Made by a program: the position numbers and the translations under genes | Notes under the pieces: generated by a model | Seen by the model: only the letters and a program-made list of their open reading frames with translations | Told to the model about the DNA's origin: nothing | Databases searched by the model: none | Assembly (NCBI GenBank): GCA_030645615.1 | Contig: JAUSNB010000023.1 | Coordinates: 1 to 64,000, forward strand | Length of the DNA: 64,000 nt | From: Actinomycetota bacterium | GTDB lineage: Bacteria; Actinomycetota; Actinomycetes; S36-B12 | Reading direction: 5' to 3' | Part shown: positions 34,674 to 43,281 of the stretch, piece after piece | Layout: every line of letters begins with the position of its first letter | Position numbering within the stretch: position 1 is the stretch's first letter

Positions 34674-36172
34674 CTCGCTGGGCGCACCGTGTTGCGGCAG
34701 CCGCGGTCGGCGGCGGGCAGCCGCTGAGTCAGGACATAGGCGTTCGCCACCCGGTCGACGCACGAGGACCCCGCGAGCAGCCACGTGACGTGCTGCCCGC
34801 CGGCGTAGGTGACCGTGCGCGACTCGGGGAAGGCCCTCGACATGCGGGCCGTCCACTGCACGATCGTGGAACCGTCGCGCGACGCGCCGAGAACCAGCAC
34901 GGGAACATCCGATCCCGCCCCCGTGATGAGCGGGACGGGGTCCGGCTTCATCGTGAGGCCAGCGCAGTTCGTCGCGAACATGGTCGCGAGGCTCCCGCCG
35001 TAGTCCGGTCCGAGGCGCACCTGGCCGCGGACGGCAGAGATCATCCTCCCGATGCCCGGCCGCCCCGCGTAGTCCAGGCAGTTGACGACGGCGAACGCGC
35101 CACCGGCGTTGCTGTTCGGCGCCTTGCGTGATGACGTGACAAAGATCGACAGGAGCCGTGCAGCCTCGGAGTCCGAGGCTGCCTCCCCCGTCACGACGGC
35201 GTGGGCCAGGTCGATGACGGTCGCGATGCCCTCGTACGCGCCCTGCTGCGCGACGGCCCCGTAGACGAAGTCGGCGAGCACCCACCGGTCAAGGACCTGG
35301 CCGTCCGGCAGCGCCACGGTCCGCTGCTCGAGGACGGACTGCAGCGTGCGCCACTGGGCATCGGCCGTCGGGTAGGCGTCGGCGAAGGAGCCGTACGCCT
35401 GGTCGGGAGCCGCGCCGCCCTCGCTCAGGGAGAGCAGGGTGGAGGCGGGATCGATCGAGCCGTCCAGGACCACTGCCCGCACCCGGTCAGGGAAGGTGAG
35501 CGCGTACACGTAGCCGATGCGGGTTCCGTAGCTCATTCCCCAGTAGGTGAGCTTCTCGTCACCGACGGCCTGCCGCAGCCGGTCGAGGTCCTGGACCACC
35601 TCGTTCGTTCCCATGAAGCCGATGAAGGAGGCGTTGGCCCGCTGGCAGGCGCGATTCGCGGCGGCCATGGTGCGGTGGAAGCCGCGGACGACCGCGGCCC
35701 AGTCCACGGCGCCTGTCACGGCCCGGTCCGGGAAGGGCGTGGCGCAGCCGCGCAGGGCCGGCCTGGTGGCCCCGATCCCGCGTGGGTCCCATGTCACCAG
35801 GTCGAAGTGTTGCCTGACCGATGCTGGCAGCAAGGTCCAGATGACGGGCAGGGTGTCCAGACCCGACCCGCCGGGGCCGCCGGGATTGAAGATCAGCGAG
35901 CCGGTCCGCTCATCGGCGGCGCCGGAACTGCGGTGCCGAGCCACGGCGAGGCGGAAGCTGCCCGCGTCGGGCTGGCTGCCGTCCATGGGCACGACCAGGG
36001 TGGCGCACTCGAATCCGCCCTTGCGCAGGCCGTCCTGCGTGCATGCGGCCCAGTCGAGGGTGGAGGCTGCCGGGGCAGCTGTTGCGGCGGGCGGGCCGAA
36101 CCCGGCCAAGCCGACGAATGCGCAAGCGGCCGCGGTGAGGGCAGTTCCGAACAGCAGGGGGACTCGGCTCAT
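34670..36172 (-). CDS. Secreted alpha/beta hydrolase, tripeptidyl-aminopeptidase-like
   Basis: A 500-residue exported hydrolase. A signal peptide (to about residue 32) precedes DWAACTQDGLRKGGFECATL, typical of the Streptomyces/Mycobacterium TAP family. The oxyanion segment is NPGGPGGSG near residue 95, the nucleophile Ser is in GMSYGTRIG near 190, and the late LGASRDGSTIV and GGQHVTWL segments carry the Asp and His. Six or more cysteines suggest disulfides. It likely releases short peptides from extracellular proteins. ATG 36172 was chosen; upstream lies the palindromic repeat. Confidence 0.85.
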   Translation of the reverse strand: MSRVPLLFGTALTAAACAFVGLAGFGPPAATAAPAASTLDWAACTQDGLRKGGFECATLVVPMDGSQPDAGSFRLAVARHRSSGAADERTGSLIFNPGGPGGSGLDTLPVIWTLLPASVRQHFDLVTWDPRGIGATRPALRGCATPFPDRAVTGAVDWAAVVRGFHRTMAAANRACQRANASFIGFMGTNEVVQDLDRLRQAVGDEKLTYWGMSYGTRIGYVYALTFPDRVRAVVLDGSIDPASTLLSLSEGGAAPDQAYGSFADAYPTADAQWRTLQSVLEQRTVALPDGQVLDRWVLADFVYGAVAQQGAYEGIATVIDLAHAVVTGEAASDSEAARLLSIFVTSSRKAPNSNAGGAFAVVNCLDYAGRPGIGRMISAVRGQVRLGPDYGGSLATMFATNCAGLTMKPDPVPLITGAGSDVPVLVLGASRDGSTIVQWTARMSRAFPESRTVTYAGGQHVTWLLAGSSCVDRVANAYVLTQRLPAADRGCRNTVRPAS

Positions 36173-36202
36173 GTGCCCAGCATCCTCCGGATGGCCCCAC
36201 CA

Positions 36203-36267
36203 CGCCGACACCAGCAGCAGGGGTCAATCCCGGGGCCGTCTTTCGACGCCAGGTGCTGGTGTCGGCG
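36203..36267. repeat. Intergenic palindromic repeat, copy A
   Basis: Perfect 14-bp arms CGCCGACACCAGCA and TGCTGGTGTCGGCG enclose a core with GTCAATCCCGGGGCCGTCTT. The core recurs inverted at 42428-42492. It lies six bases past the dgt stop and 31 bases before the hydrolase ATG. Confidence 0.75.
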
Positions 36268-36272
36268 GATTG

Positions 36273-37511
36273 TCAGCGGACGTGCCGGCCGTGCCAGGCC
36301 ACGATGCTGACGTCGGTCAGGCTGGCCACCTGGTCGACGATGACCCGCAACCGCTCCCCGTCCGACTGGGCCTCCAGATACCACGGCCGCAGCCAGGGCT
36401 CCAGCGAACGCCCGCCGTCCAGGACGAGTGCCGCGACCAGTTCGGCGATCACCTCGCGCTGTCGGGCGTACTCGGCCTCCGCTCCGTCGCGGTTCATGAC
36501 GTGCACCACGGCGACCGCCTTCATCACCGACACCTCGGCGCGCACCTCGTCGGGAACCACGAGTTCCGCGTCGTACCGAGTGTGCGGACCTTGGCCGTAG
36601 GCGACCTGGGTCGCGACCTGCGCGGCCGAGCAGAACCGACCGATGAGGTAACTCGTGAACCGCTTGAGAGCCACCAGGTCGTGCAGCGACCCGTCGAAGC
36701 CGGTCGGCCAGTACTCCAGCGCGACGAGCCGGTCGAATGCCTCCTCCAGCTCGGCCGTCCCGGCCGGGGAGCCGAAGCGGTCGAAGGCCGCCTCGACGAG
36801 TGCGGCACGCTCGGCGGGCGAGCGGAACGCCTCGAGCCGGGCCAGCCCCGAGTGCACGGCATCCTCGACATCGTGCACGGAGTAGGCGACGTCGTCGGAC
36901 CAGTCCATGACCTGCTCCTCGATGCAGGTCCGCTCCCCAGGCGCGCCTGCTCGCAGCCAGGCGAACACGTCGAGGTCGTCTTCGTAGGCGCCGAACTTGC
37001 GGAGTCCCGGCTGGCGCGCCCAGGGGTACTTGCAGGCCGCGTCGAGGGATGCCCGGCTGAGGTTGAGGCCAACGCTCTGCCCTGTTCCGGGATCGACCAC
37101 CTTCGCCTCGAGCCGGGCGAGAACCCGGAGGGACTGCGCATTGCCCTCGAAGCCGCCAATACGATCGGCGACCTCGTCCAGAGCATCCTCCCCGTTGTGA
37201 CCGTACGGGGGGTGGCCGAGGTCATGGGCCAGCCCGGCCACTTCGACAACGTCCGGGTCGCACCCGAGGGCATCCCCGAGTTCACGGGCGATCTGTGCGA
37301 CCTCGAGGGTGTGGGTCAGCCGCGTCCGCGGGAAGTCCGACTCGCCAGCGACCATCACCTGGGTCTTGGCCGCCAGCCGGCGCAGGGCCGACGAATGCAG
37401 CACCCGTGCACGGTCACGGGCGAACGCGCTGCGGACCGACTCCTTCACCGGCTCGGGCACGAGCCGTTCGACGTCGTGCTCGTCGTATCCGATGGGCGGT
37501 ACCGGGCTCAC
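36273..37511 (-). CDS. dgt: Deoxyguanosinetriphosphate triphosphohydrolase-like protein
   Basis: A 412-residue HD-superfamily dNTPase that splits dNTPs into nucleoside and triphosphate. The metal-binding residues are seen in RTRLTHTLEV near residue 63 and GLAHDLGHPPYGHNGE near 95 (HD motif), with DWSDDVAYSVHD near 215 completing the site. GTG 37511 (MSPVPPIGYDEHD) gives the N-terminus typical of actinobacterial members. The dgt-dnaG neighbourhood is conserved in the phylum. Confidence 0.93.
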   Translation of the reverse strand: MSPVPPIGYDEHDVERLVPEPVKESVRSAFARDRARVLHSSALRRLAAKTQVMVAGESDFPRTRLTHTLEVAQIARELGDALGCDPDVVEVAGLAHDLGHPPYGHNGEDALDEVADRIGGFEGNAQSLRVLARLEAKVVDPGTGQSVGLNLSRASLDAACKYPWARQPGLRKFGAYEDDLDVFAWLRAGAPGERTCIEEQVMDWSDDVAYSVHDVEDAVHSGLARLEAFRSPAERAALVEAAFDRFGSPAGTAELEEAFDRLVALEYWPTGFDGSLHDLVALKRFTSYLIGRFCSAAQVATQVAYGQGPHTRYDAELVVPDEVRAEVSVMKAVAVVHVMNRDGAEAEYARQREVIAELVAALVLDGGRSLEPWLRPWYLEAQSDGERLRVIVDQVASLTDVSIVAWHGRHVR

Positions 37512-37628
37512 GCAGCCGAGAGTAGCGCCGCGTCCGATATGACCGTCCCGTACCGCTGCCTTGCCGAACCCGAACGCGGACCCGAACACGCAAGAAGAGG
37601 AGGCGATGACCCGCGGCTAGCATGCGGT

Positions 37629-38198
37629 GTGACCAAGCGGCGGGGACTCGCGTTCCTGGTGCCGGCGCTCCTCGTCACGCTCGCCGTCCTGCCCGGCTGC
37701 GGTCGAGACCAGCAGGTGCGGGTCGGCACCACCGTCATCGACTCGGAGGACCGCGCGGCCCTTCCGCCCATCGCCGGGCCCACGCTGGACGGCGGCATGC
37801 TCGACCTGGCCGACCTGCGGGGCCGAGTGGTCGTCCTCAACTCCTGGGCCTCATGGTGCGAGCCGTGCCGGGCCGAGCTGCCCGCCCTGGTCGACCTTGC
37901 CGCGGGAGCTGATCCGCAGGATGTGGCCGTCGTTGGCCTCAACGTCAGCGACGACCCGGACGCCGCCGCGGCCTTTGCGGACAGCCTGGGCGTCACCTAC
38001 CCGAGCATCGTCGACCCCGAGGGCGCGATCCTGCCCACCGTCCCTGGGGTGCCCCCGTCATCCCTGCCCAGCACCGTGATCCTCGACCGGGACGGCCGCG
38101 TGGCGGTCAGCATCATCGGCGAGGTGGATCCGGCGGCACTGCCTGCACTCGTGGCCGGCGTGGTCGCGGAGCCCGCGCAGCCGGGGTCCCTGAGCTAG
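37629..38198 (+). CDS. TlpA/ResA-like thioredoxin-fold lipoprotein
   Basis: A 189-residue membrane-anchored thiol-disulfide oxidoreductase. Residues 1-21 form a lipoprotein signal ending LPGC. The redox site WCEPC sits near residue 79 after NSWASW, and the cis-Pro segment is PSSLPST near 143. It works outside the membrane, for example in cytochrome c maturation or disulfide repair; the partner is unknown, though a VKOR homologue lies 3.5 kb away. The GTG at 37629 is the only sensible start. Its end overlaps the convergent DUF218 gene. Confidence 0.88.
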   Translation: MTKRRGLAFLVPALLVTLAVLPGCGRDQQVRVGTTVIDSEDRAALPPIAGPTLDGGMLDLADLRGRVVVLNSWASWCEPCRAELPALVDLAAGADPQDVAVVGLNVSDDPDAAAAFADSLGVTYPSIVDPEGAILPTVPGVPPSSLPSTVILDRDGRVAVSIIGEVDPAALPALVAGVVAEPAQPGSLS

Positions 38199-38872
38199 GC
38201 CTGGGGGACGATCGGCACCAGCGACCACCGGGTCATCAGGTGGAATCTCAGCAGGGCGACCGTCTCCTTGCCCACGTATTCCGAGGTGAGGGCCGTCCCG
38301 GTCCCCTCTGCCGTGGGAGAGAGGTGGGCGTCGATCCCCAGGGCCGTCGCCGTGGCCTGGGCCCGCGCGGCGTGCGCCGGATCGGTCACGACCGTGGCGG
38401 CCGACCAGCCGAGGTCGCGCATGACCCCCGCGATGATCTGGAGGGCTCCCACGGTGTCCGCACCCGTGGTGAAGCCGACGATGTCCTCGGCCGGCACCCC
38501 GTCAGCGATCAGGTCCGCCCGGCCCTGCAGCACGACCCGCTGGGGCCCGGTCAGGACGACCACCGGGGCAACCCCCGCACGGTAGAGATCGGCGGCGTGG
38601 GCCAGTCGGGCTCGCAGCACCTGCCCTGGGTTCCCCCAAACCCGGCCGGTGTCGAGGACGACGATCGCCTGGGTCCTGGTGCGGTCGTCCACCTGCGCCA
38701 TGAGCACGATCTGCAGCACCGCTCCGATGGGGAGGAGCAATCCGAGCGCAACGACCAGGGTCAGGGCCACCGTCGTCACGCCACGTGCGGTTCGGGGCAC
38801 GCGGGCCGTCGCGGCAACGCCGGCGACGGAGGCTCGCGAGCGCATGGCGGACGCCAGGGAAGGAGCGCTCAC
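38195..38872 (-). CDS. YdcF-like DUF218 membrane protein
   Basis: A 225-residue protein with one N-terminal membrane helix (about residues 32-56) followed by a DUF218 domain: AIVVLDTGRVWGN, RLAHAADLYRAGVAPVVVLTG, and TVVTDPAHAARAQATATALG. Relatives include SanA and ElyC, linked to envelope integrity, plus SAM-binding YdcF; the reaction is not known. GTG start at 38872. Confidence 0.83.
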   Translation of the reverse strand: MSAPSLASAMRSRASVAGVAATARVPRTARGVTTVALTLVVALGLLLPIGAVLQIVLMAQVDDRTRTQAIVVLDTGRVWGNPGQVLRARLAHAADLYRAGVAPVVVLTGPQRVVLQGRADLIADGVPAEDIVGFTTGADTVGALQIIAGVMRDLGWSAATVVTDPAHAARAQATATALGIDAHLSPTAEGTGTALTSEYVGKETVALLRFHLMTRWSLVPIVPQA

Positions 38873-38912
38873 GTCCCAATCGTCACACGCGCCTCATGGG
38901 TTACGCGGTTGC

Positions 38913-38932
38913 GACACCCGTCACCGGGTGTC
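38913..38932 (-). terminator. Hairpin spanning the ppdk stop codon
   Basis: GACACCCG and CGGGTGTC form a strong short stem (GACACCC/GGGTGTC) whose loop contains the ppdk TGA (38921-38923). The last coding triplets therefore form the 3' arm of a probable terminator. No T-tract follows. Confidence 0.5.
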
Positions 38933-41653
38933 ACTCGTCGCCGCGGAGCGGGCCAGGGTGGCCCGGCCGGACTCGAGCCGGGCGACCGGCACGCGGAACG
39001 GCGAGCACGACACGTAGTCCAGGCCGACCTGGTCGAAGAAGTGGATCGAGTCCGGGTCGCCGCCGTGCTCCCCGCACACCCCGCAGTGCAGGTCGGGCCT
39101 GGTGGCCCGGCCCTTCTCCACGGCGATCCGGACGAGTTCGCCGACCCCCTCGCGATCGAGGGACTCGAAGGGGGACACCCCGAATACGCCCTTGTCTAGG
39201 TAGGCGGAGAAGAAGGCGCCCTCGACGTCGTCGCGGCTGAACCCCCACGTCGTCTGGGTGAGGTCGTTGGTGCCGAACGAGAAGAACTCCGCCGCCTCGG
39301 CGATCTGCCCTGCCGTCAGGGCTGCCCGTGGCAGCTCGATCATCGTGCCGATCGGGAAGCGCAGCGTGCAGCCGTTGGCGTCCGCCACCTCCTTCAGGAC
39401 CATGGCGGCCTCGTCGATCACCAGTTCCAGCTCCTGGATCGAGCCGACCAGCGGCACCATGATCTCGGCCTGCGGGTCCCCGCCCATGCGCTGGCGGAAG
39501 CACGCTGCCTCCGCTATGGCACGCACCTGGAGGGCGAACAGTCCAGGCAGGACCAGGCCCAGGCGCACCCCGCGCAGGCCCAGCATCGGGTTCTGCTCGT
39601 GCATGCGGTTGACCGCCTGCAGCATCCGCAGGTCCGCTTCGATGCGCTCCCCCTTGGCCTCCGCGAGGGCAACGCGGACGGCGAGCTCGGTCAGGTCGGG
39701 GAGGAACTCGTGGAGCGGCGGGTCGATCAGGCGGATCGTGACGGGCAGCCCGTCCATCGCCTCGAGGATCCGCATGAAGTCCTTGCGCTGCAATGGGAGC
39801 AGCGCCTTGAGCGCTTCCTCCCGGTCCGCTTCGGACTCGGCGAGGATGAGCCGCTCGACGTAGGTCCGCCGCTCGCCCAGGAACATGTGCTCGGTGCGGA
39901 GCAGGCCGATGCCCTCGGCGCCCATGTGCCGTGACCGGATGGCATCCGACGGGGTATCGGCGTTGGCGCGCACGCGCAGTCGGCGCACGGAGTCGGCGTG
40001 CATCATCAGCCGGTCGACCGCGCGGATGAGCTCGGCGGCCGGCTCGTCGACGCCGACGAGCGCCACGTCCAGGCCCTCCTCGAAGTAGTGCACGACCGCG
40101 CTGTCGACGACCGGGACCTCGCCCACGAATACCTCACCGCTGGTCCCGTCGATCGAGATGGTGTCGCCCTCGCGGATGACGAGGCCGGACTCCGTCAGCA
40201 GAACGCGTCCCTTGGTGTCGACGTCGAGGGACTCGGCACCGCACACGCAGGTCTTGCCCATGCCCCGCGCGACGACGGCGGCGTGCGAGGTCTTGCCGCC
40301 ACGACTGGTCAGGATTCCCGCCGAGGCGACCATGCCGCCGAGGTCGTCGGGGTTGGTCTCGCGACGCACGAGGATGACCTTCTCCCCCGTTGCGGCCCAG
40401 CGGACAGCCGTCGGTGAGTCGAAGACCACCCGGCCGACCGCCGCCCCGGGCGATGCGTTCATGCCGGTCGCGACGAGCGCGTGGTCGTCGCCGGCGACGA
40501 ACCGCGGGAACATCAGTTGGGCCAGCTGCGCCCCGCTGACCCGCATCAGTGCCTCGTCCATGCTGATGACGCCCTCGTCGACCAGTTGGACGGCGATGCG
40601 GAACGCGGCGCCCGCCGTGCGCTTGCCGACGCGGGTCTGCAGCATCCAGAGCTTGCCTCGCTCGATGGTGAACTCGATGTCGCACAGGTCTCGATAGTGC
40701 AGTTCGAGGCGATGCATGATGTCGAGCAACTGCACGTAGCAGGCTGGCTCGAGCTTCTCCAGGTCCTGCAGGGGGACCGTGTTGCGGATGCCCGCGACGA
40801 CATCCTCGCCCTGGGCATCCGAGAGGTAGTCGCCGTACACGCCGCGGGCACCCGATCCCGGGTCGCGGGTGAAGGCGACCCCGGTTCCGGAGCCGGGCCC
40901 GGCGTTGCCGAACGCCATGGACTGGACGTTGACTGCGGTGCCGAGATCGTGCGGGATCCGCTCCTGCCGCCGGTACAGGCGTGCGCGCTTGGTGTTCCAC
41001 GACTTGAAGACGGCCAGGATCGCGAGGTCCAGCTGCACCTGCGGATCCTGGGGGAACGGGGCGCCGGTGCCGTCCAGGATGATCGACTTGTAGACGCCTA
41101 CGAGGTGCTTGAGGGAGTCGACGGGCAGGTCGACATCGGTGGTCACGTCGAAGTTGACCTTCTCCTGCTCGAGTGCGTGCTCGAAGTCCTCGCCGTCAAG
41201 TCCCAGGACCGTCTTGCCGAACATCTGGATGAGCCGCCGGTAGGAGTCCCACGCGAAGTGCTCGTCGTGCGCGTGCCTGGCCAGACCGCCGACGCTGGAG
41301 TCGTTGAGGCCGATGTTCAGGACCGTCTCCATCATGCCGGGCATCGAGTAGCGGGCGCCGGAACGCACCGACACCAGCAGCGGGTCCTCCGTGTCACCGA
41401 GGACCCGGCCCATCTCGGCCTCCAGCCGCGTGACGTGCAGTGCGATCTGCTCGCTCAGGCCGTCCGGCAGCTCGTCGTGCAGCAGGTAGTGCCGGCAGGC
41501 CTCGGTCGAGATGGTGAAGCCGGGTGGCACCGGCAGCCCCATGCGGGTCATCTCAGCAAGGTTCGCCCCCTTGCCGCCGAGGAGGTCCTGTTGCGTGCGG
41601 TCCCCCTCGATGAAATCGAAGACGTAGGCAGTGGTGGTCGCGGTAGCCGTCAT
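38921..41653 (-). CDS. ppdK: Pyruvate, phosphate dikinase
   Basis: A 910-residue enzyme interconverting pyruvate + ATP + Pi and PEP + AMP + PPi, either for gluconeogenesis or PPi-linked glycolysis. The N-terminal ATP-grasp domain begins LLGGKGANLAEMTRMGLPVPPGF. The swivelling phosphohistidine is in GGKTSHAAVVARGMGK near residue 455. The C-terminal PEP-binding barrel contains GTNDLTQTTWG and the active-site Cys in CGVCGEHGGD near 835. Length and domain order are normal. A 12-bp palindrome lies 14 bases upstream of the ATG. Confidence 0.96.
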   Translation of the reverse strand: MTATATTTAYVFDFIEGDRTQQDLLGGKGANLAEMTRMGLPVPPGFTISTEACRHYLLHDELPDGLSEQIALHVTRLEAEMGRVLGDTEDPLLVSVRSGARYSMPGMMETVLNIGLNDSSVGGLARHAHDEHFAWDSYRRLIQMFGKTVLGLDGEDFEHALEQEKVNFDVTTDVDLPVDSLKHLVGVYKSIILDGTGAPFPQDPQVQLDLAILAVFKSWNTKRARLYRRQERIPHDLGTAVNVQSMAFGNAGPGSGTGVAFTRDPGSGARGVYGDYLSDAQGEDVVAGIRNTVPLQDLEKLEPACYVQLLDIMHRLELHYRDLCDIEFTIERGKLWMLQTRVGKRTAGAAFRIAVQLVDEGVISMDEALMRVSGAQLAQLMFPRFVAGDDHALVATGMNASPGAAVGRVVFDSPTAVRWAATGEKVILVRRETNPDDLGGMVASAGILTSRGGKTSHAAVVARGMGKTCVCGAESLDVDTKGRVLLTESGLVIREGDTISIDGTSGEVFVGEVPVVDSAVVHYFEEGLDVALVGVDEPAAELIRAVDRLMMHADSVRRLRVRANADTPSDAIRSRHMGAEGIGLLRTEHMFLGERRTYVERLILAESEADREEALKALLPLQRKDFMRILEAMDGLPVTIRLIDPPLHEFLPDLTELAVRVALAEAKGERIEADLRMLQAVNRMHEQNPMLGLRGVRLGLVLPGLFALQVRAIAEAACFRQRMGGDPQAEIMVPLVGSIQELELVIDEAAMVLKEVADANGCTLRFPIGTMIELPRAALTAGQIAEAAEFFSFGTNDLTQTTWGFSRDDVEGAFFSAYLDKGVFGVSPFESLDREGVGELVRIAVEKGRATRPDLHCGVCGEHGGDPDSIHFFDQVGLDYVSCSPFRVPVARLESGRATLARSAATSDTR

Positions 41654-41666
41654 GGGTCTACTCGAC

Positions 41667-41678
41667 ACCCCATGGGGT
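41667..41678. promoter_or_regulatory. 12-bp palindrome in the ppdk leader
   Basis: ACCCCATGGGGT is a perfect palindrome just upstream of the ppdk start, in the divergent space shared with the VKOR gene. It could be an operator or a leader hairpin. Chance occurrence in GC-rich DNA cannot be excluded. Confidence 0.3.
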
Positions 41679-41754
41679 ATGCCGGACAAGGGCCGAAGGA
41701 CCGGGACCCTTGGCCCAACCCTGTGAGGTCGGGCACACGACGTAGGCTCAGCGC

Positions 41755-42420
41755 GTGACGTCGACCGACCAGGCCACTGCGGACGGCCGGCCCGGCCCTG
41801 AGGACCCGCGGCCGGCGCCGTACCGGCCCGGCCCGGTGCGCTACCGCTGGACGTTCGTCGAGATGCTCGTCTCGTCCCTCATCGGGCTCTACGCCTCGCT
41901 CGTGCTCTCCATCGAGGCCATCACGCTGGCCAAGGACCCGTTCGCAGACCTGTCCTGCAACATCAGCACGGTGCTGTCGTGCGGCACGGTGGGCTCGTCC
42001 TGGCAGGCCAGCCTGCTCGGCTTCCCCAACGCGTACCTGGGCCTGATCGCCGAGCCCGTGGTCATCACGATCGCCGTGGCGGCCCTCGGCGGGGTGCGGT
42101 TCCCGCGGTGGTTCATGAACTCCGCGCAGGTCGTGTACTCGATCGGCCTGGTCTTCGCCTACTGGCTCTTCTACCAGTCGTACTTCGTCATCGGCGCCCT
42201 GTGCCCGTGGTGCCTGCTCATCACGCTCACGACGACGACGGTGTTCATGAGCCTGACCCGGGTCAACCTGCTCGACAACACGTTCGGCCTGCCGGCCGGC
42301 GCCTACCGCACGGTCGCCTCATGGCTCAAGGCGGGCGCCGACACCCTCGGGGTCATCGTCATCTTCGCCCTCCTGATCGCCGCCATCGTCCTGAAGTACG
42401 GCGGCGAGCTCTTCGCCTGA
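41755..42420 (+). CDS. Vitamin K epoxide reductase (VKOR) family protein
   Basis: A 221-residue membrane protein with about five helices. It carries the CPWC redox pair near residue 147 in the fourth helix and the loop cysteine pair (C...SC in NISTVLSCGTVG) near 67-75. Bacterial VKOR reoxidises DsbA-like proteins with quinone and so drives exported disulfide formation, replacing DsbB in actinobacteria. The first ~30 residues are Pro/Arg-rich and cytoplasmic. GTG start, divergent from ppdk. Confidence 0.92.
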   Translation: MTSTDQATADGRPGPEDPRPAPYRPGPVRYRWTFVEMLVSSLIGLYASLVLSIEAITLAKDPFADLSCNISTVLSCGTVGSSWQASLLGFPNAYLGLIAEPVVITIAVAALGGVRFPRWFMNSAQVVYSIGLVFAYWLFYQSYFVIGALCPWCLLITLTTTTVFMSLTRVNLLDNTFGLPAGAYRTVASWLKAGADTLGVIVIFALLIAAIVLKYGGELFA

Positions 42421-42427
42421 CGCGGTC

Positions 42428-42492
42428 CGCCGACACCAGCCGCCAGCGTCGCAAGACGGCCCCCGGATTGACGCCAGGTGCTGGTGTCAGCG
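42428..42492. repeat. Intergenic palindromic repeat, copy B
   Basis: Arms CGCCGACACCAGC and GCTGGTGTCAGCG (one mismatch) enclose a core whose complement (GTCAATCCGGGGGCCGTCTT) matches copy A at 36203-36267 almost exactly, so the two copies are inverted. It lies between the convergent VKOR and acetyltransferase genes and includes the latter's stop codon. Confidence 0.75.
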
Positions 42493-43281
42493 GGCGGGGG
42501 GCCGGTAGGCCTGGGCCATCAGCAGGTCCGGCTCGAAGCCGGCCCGACGGTATACCCGGCCGGCGTCGTTGGTGGACTCCGTCACGATGACCCACTCGTC
42601 GCAGCCGCGGTCGCCCGCCCACGTCCCGGCGACGCCCAGGAGGTGGGCGGCCAGCCCCCGACGCCGGTGCGCCGCATGCGTGGCCGCGTTGTGGTACCGG
42701 GCCAGTCGTCCGCAGCGAATGATCCCGAGGTCACTGACCAGGTCCGCTCCGGCGAACGCCCCGAAGAAGCACGCCACTCCTCGGGCAGCCATCTCCTGCC
42801 GCCACCTGCCCTGCGACTCGGCGAACCGTGCGTAGCCAGCCGGCTCGTACGTGCCGTCGGCCTCGTTGCCGGCCACGTCGCGGGCGACCTGCTGCTCCCA
42901 GTCCTGCCCGGTCAATGCGCGCACGGTGTAGCCGTCGGGCAGCGCCGCTTGCCGCGGCAGTACGTTCGTCGTCAGCACATCGTCCTGCTCGACCTCGAGG
43001 CCGATCCGCTCCCACGCGTCGACACTGGAGGGCAATCGAGTAAGGCCGATGGCCACCCAGGACGCGGCCGGGAAGGCAGCCGAGAACTCCGCCGCCCATC
43101 GATCGGCATCATCGACGTCGCCGTCAGCGACGAGCAGGAAGTTGCCCCAGTGGAAGTCCGGCAGCGGCTCGCAGCGCACCACGACGCAGCCATCGCCGGG
43201 AGTCACGGTTGCGCCGGCGTGCTCGAGGACGCCGAGGTGCGTGGTCCATCCAGGCGACAGGGCCTCCTCCATCCCGCTCAT
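42487..43281 (-). CDS. GNAT-family N-acetyltransferase
   Basis: A 264-residue protein. The C-terminal half holds the acetyl-CoA binding motif (THAAHRRRGLAAHLLG near residue 205, the R-x-x-G/A type loop) and the late VYRRAGFEP segment typical of GNAT enzymes. The N-terminal half (GCVVVRCEPLPDFHWGNFLL) looks like a degenerate GNAT repeat. The acceptor is unknown. ATG 43281 overlaps the stop of dusB by 4 nt, so it is the second gene of that operon. Confidence 0.83.
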   Translation of the reverse strand: MSGMEEALSPGWTTHLGVLEHAGATVTPGDGCVVVRCEPLPDFHWGNFLLVADGDVDDADRWAAEFSAAFPAASWVAIGLTRLPSSVDAWERIGLEVEQDDVLTTNVLPRQAALPDGYTVRALTGQDWEQQVARDVAGNEADGTYEPAGYARFAESQGRWRQEMAARGVACFFGAFAGADLVSDLGIIRCGRLARYHNAATHAAHRRRGLAAHLLGVAGTWAGDRGCDEWVIVTESTNDAGRVYRRAGFEPDLLMAQAYRPPAR

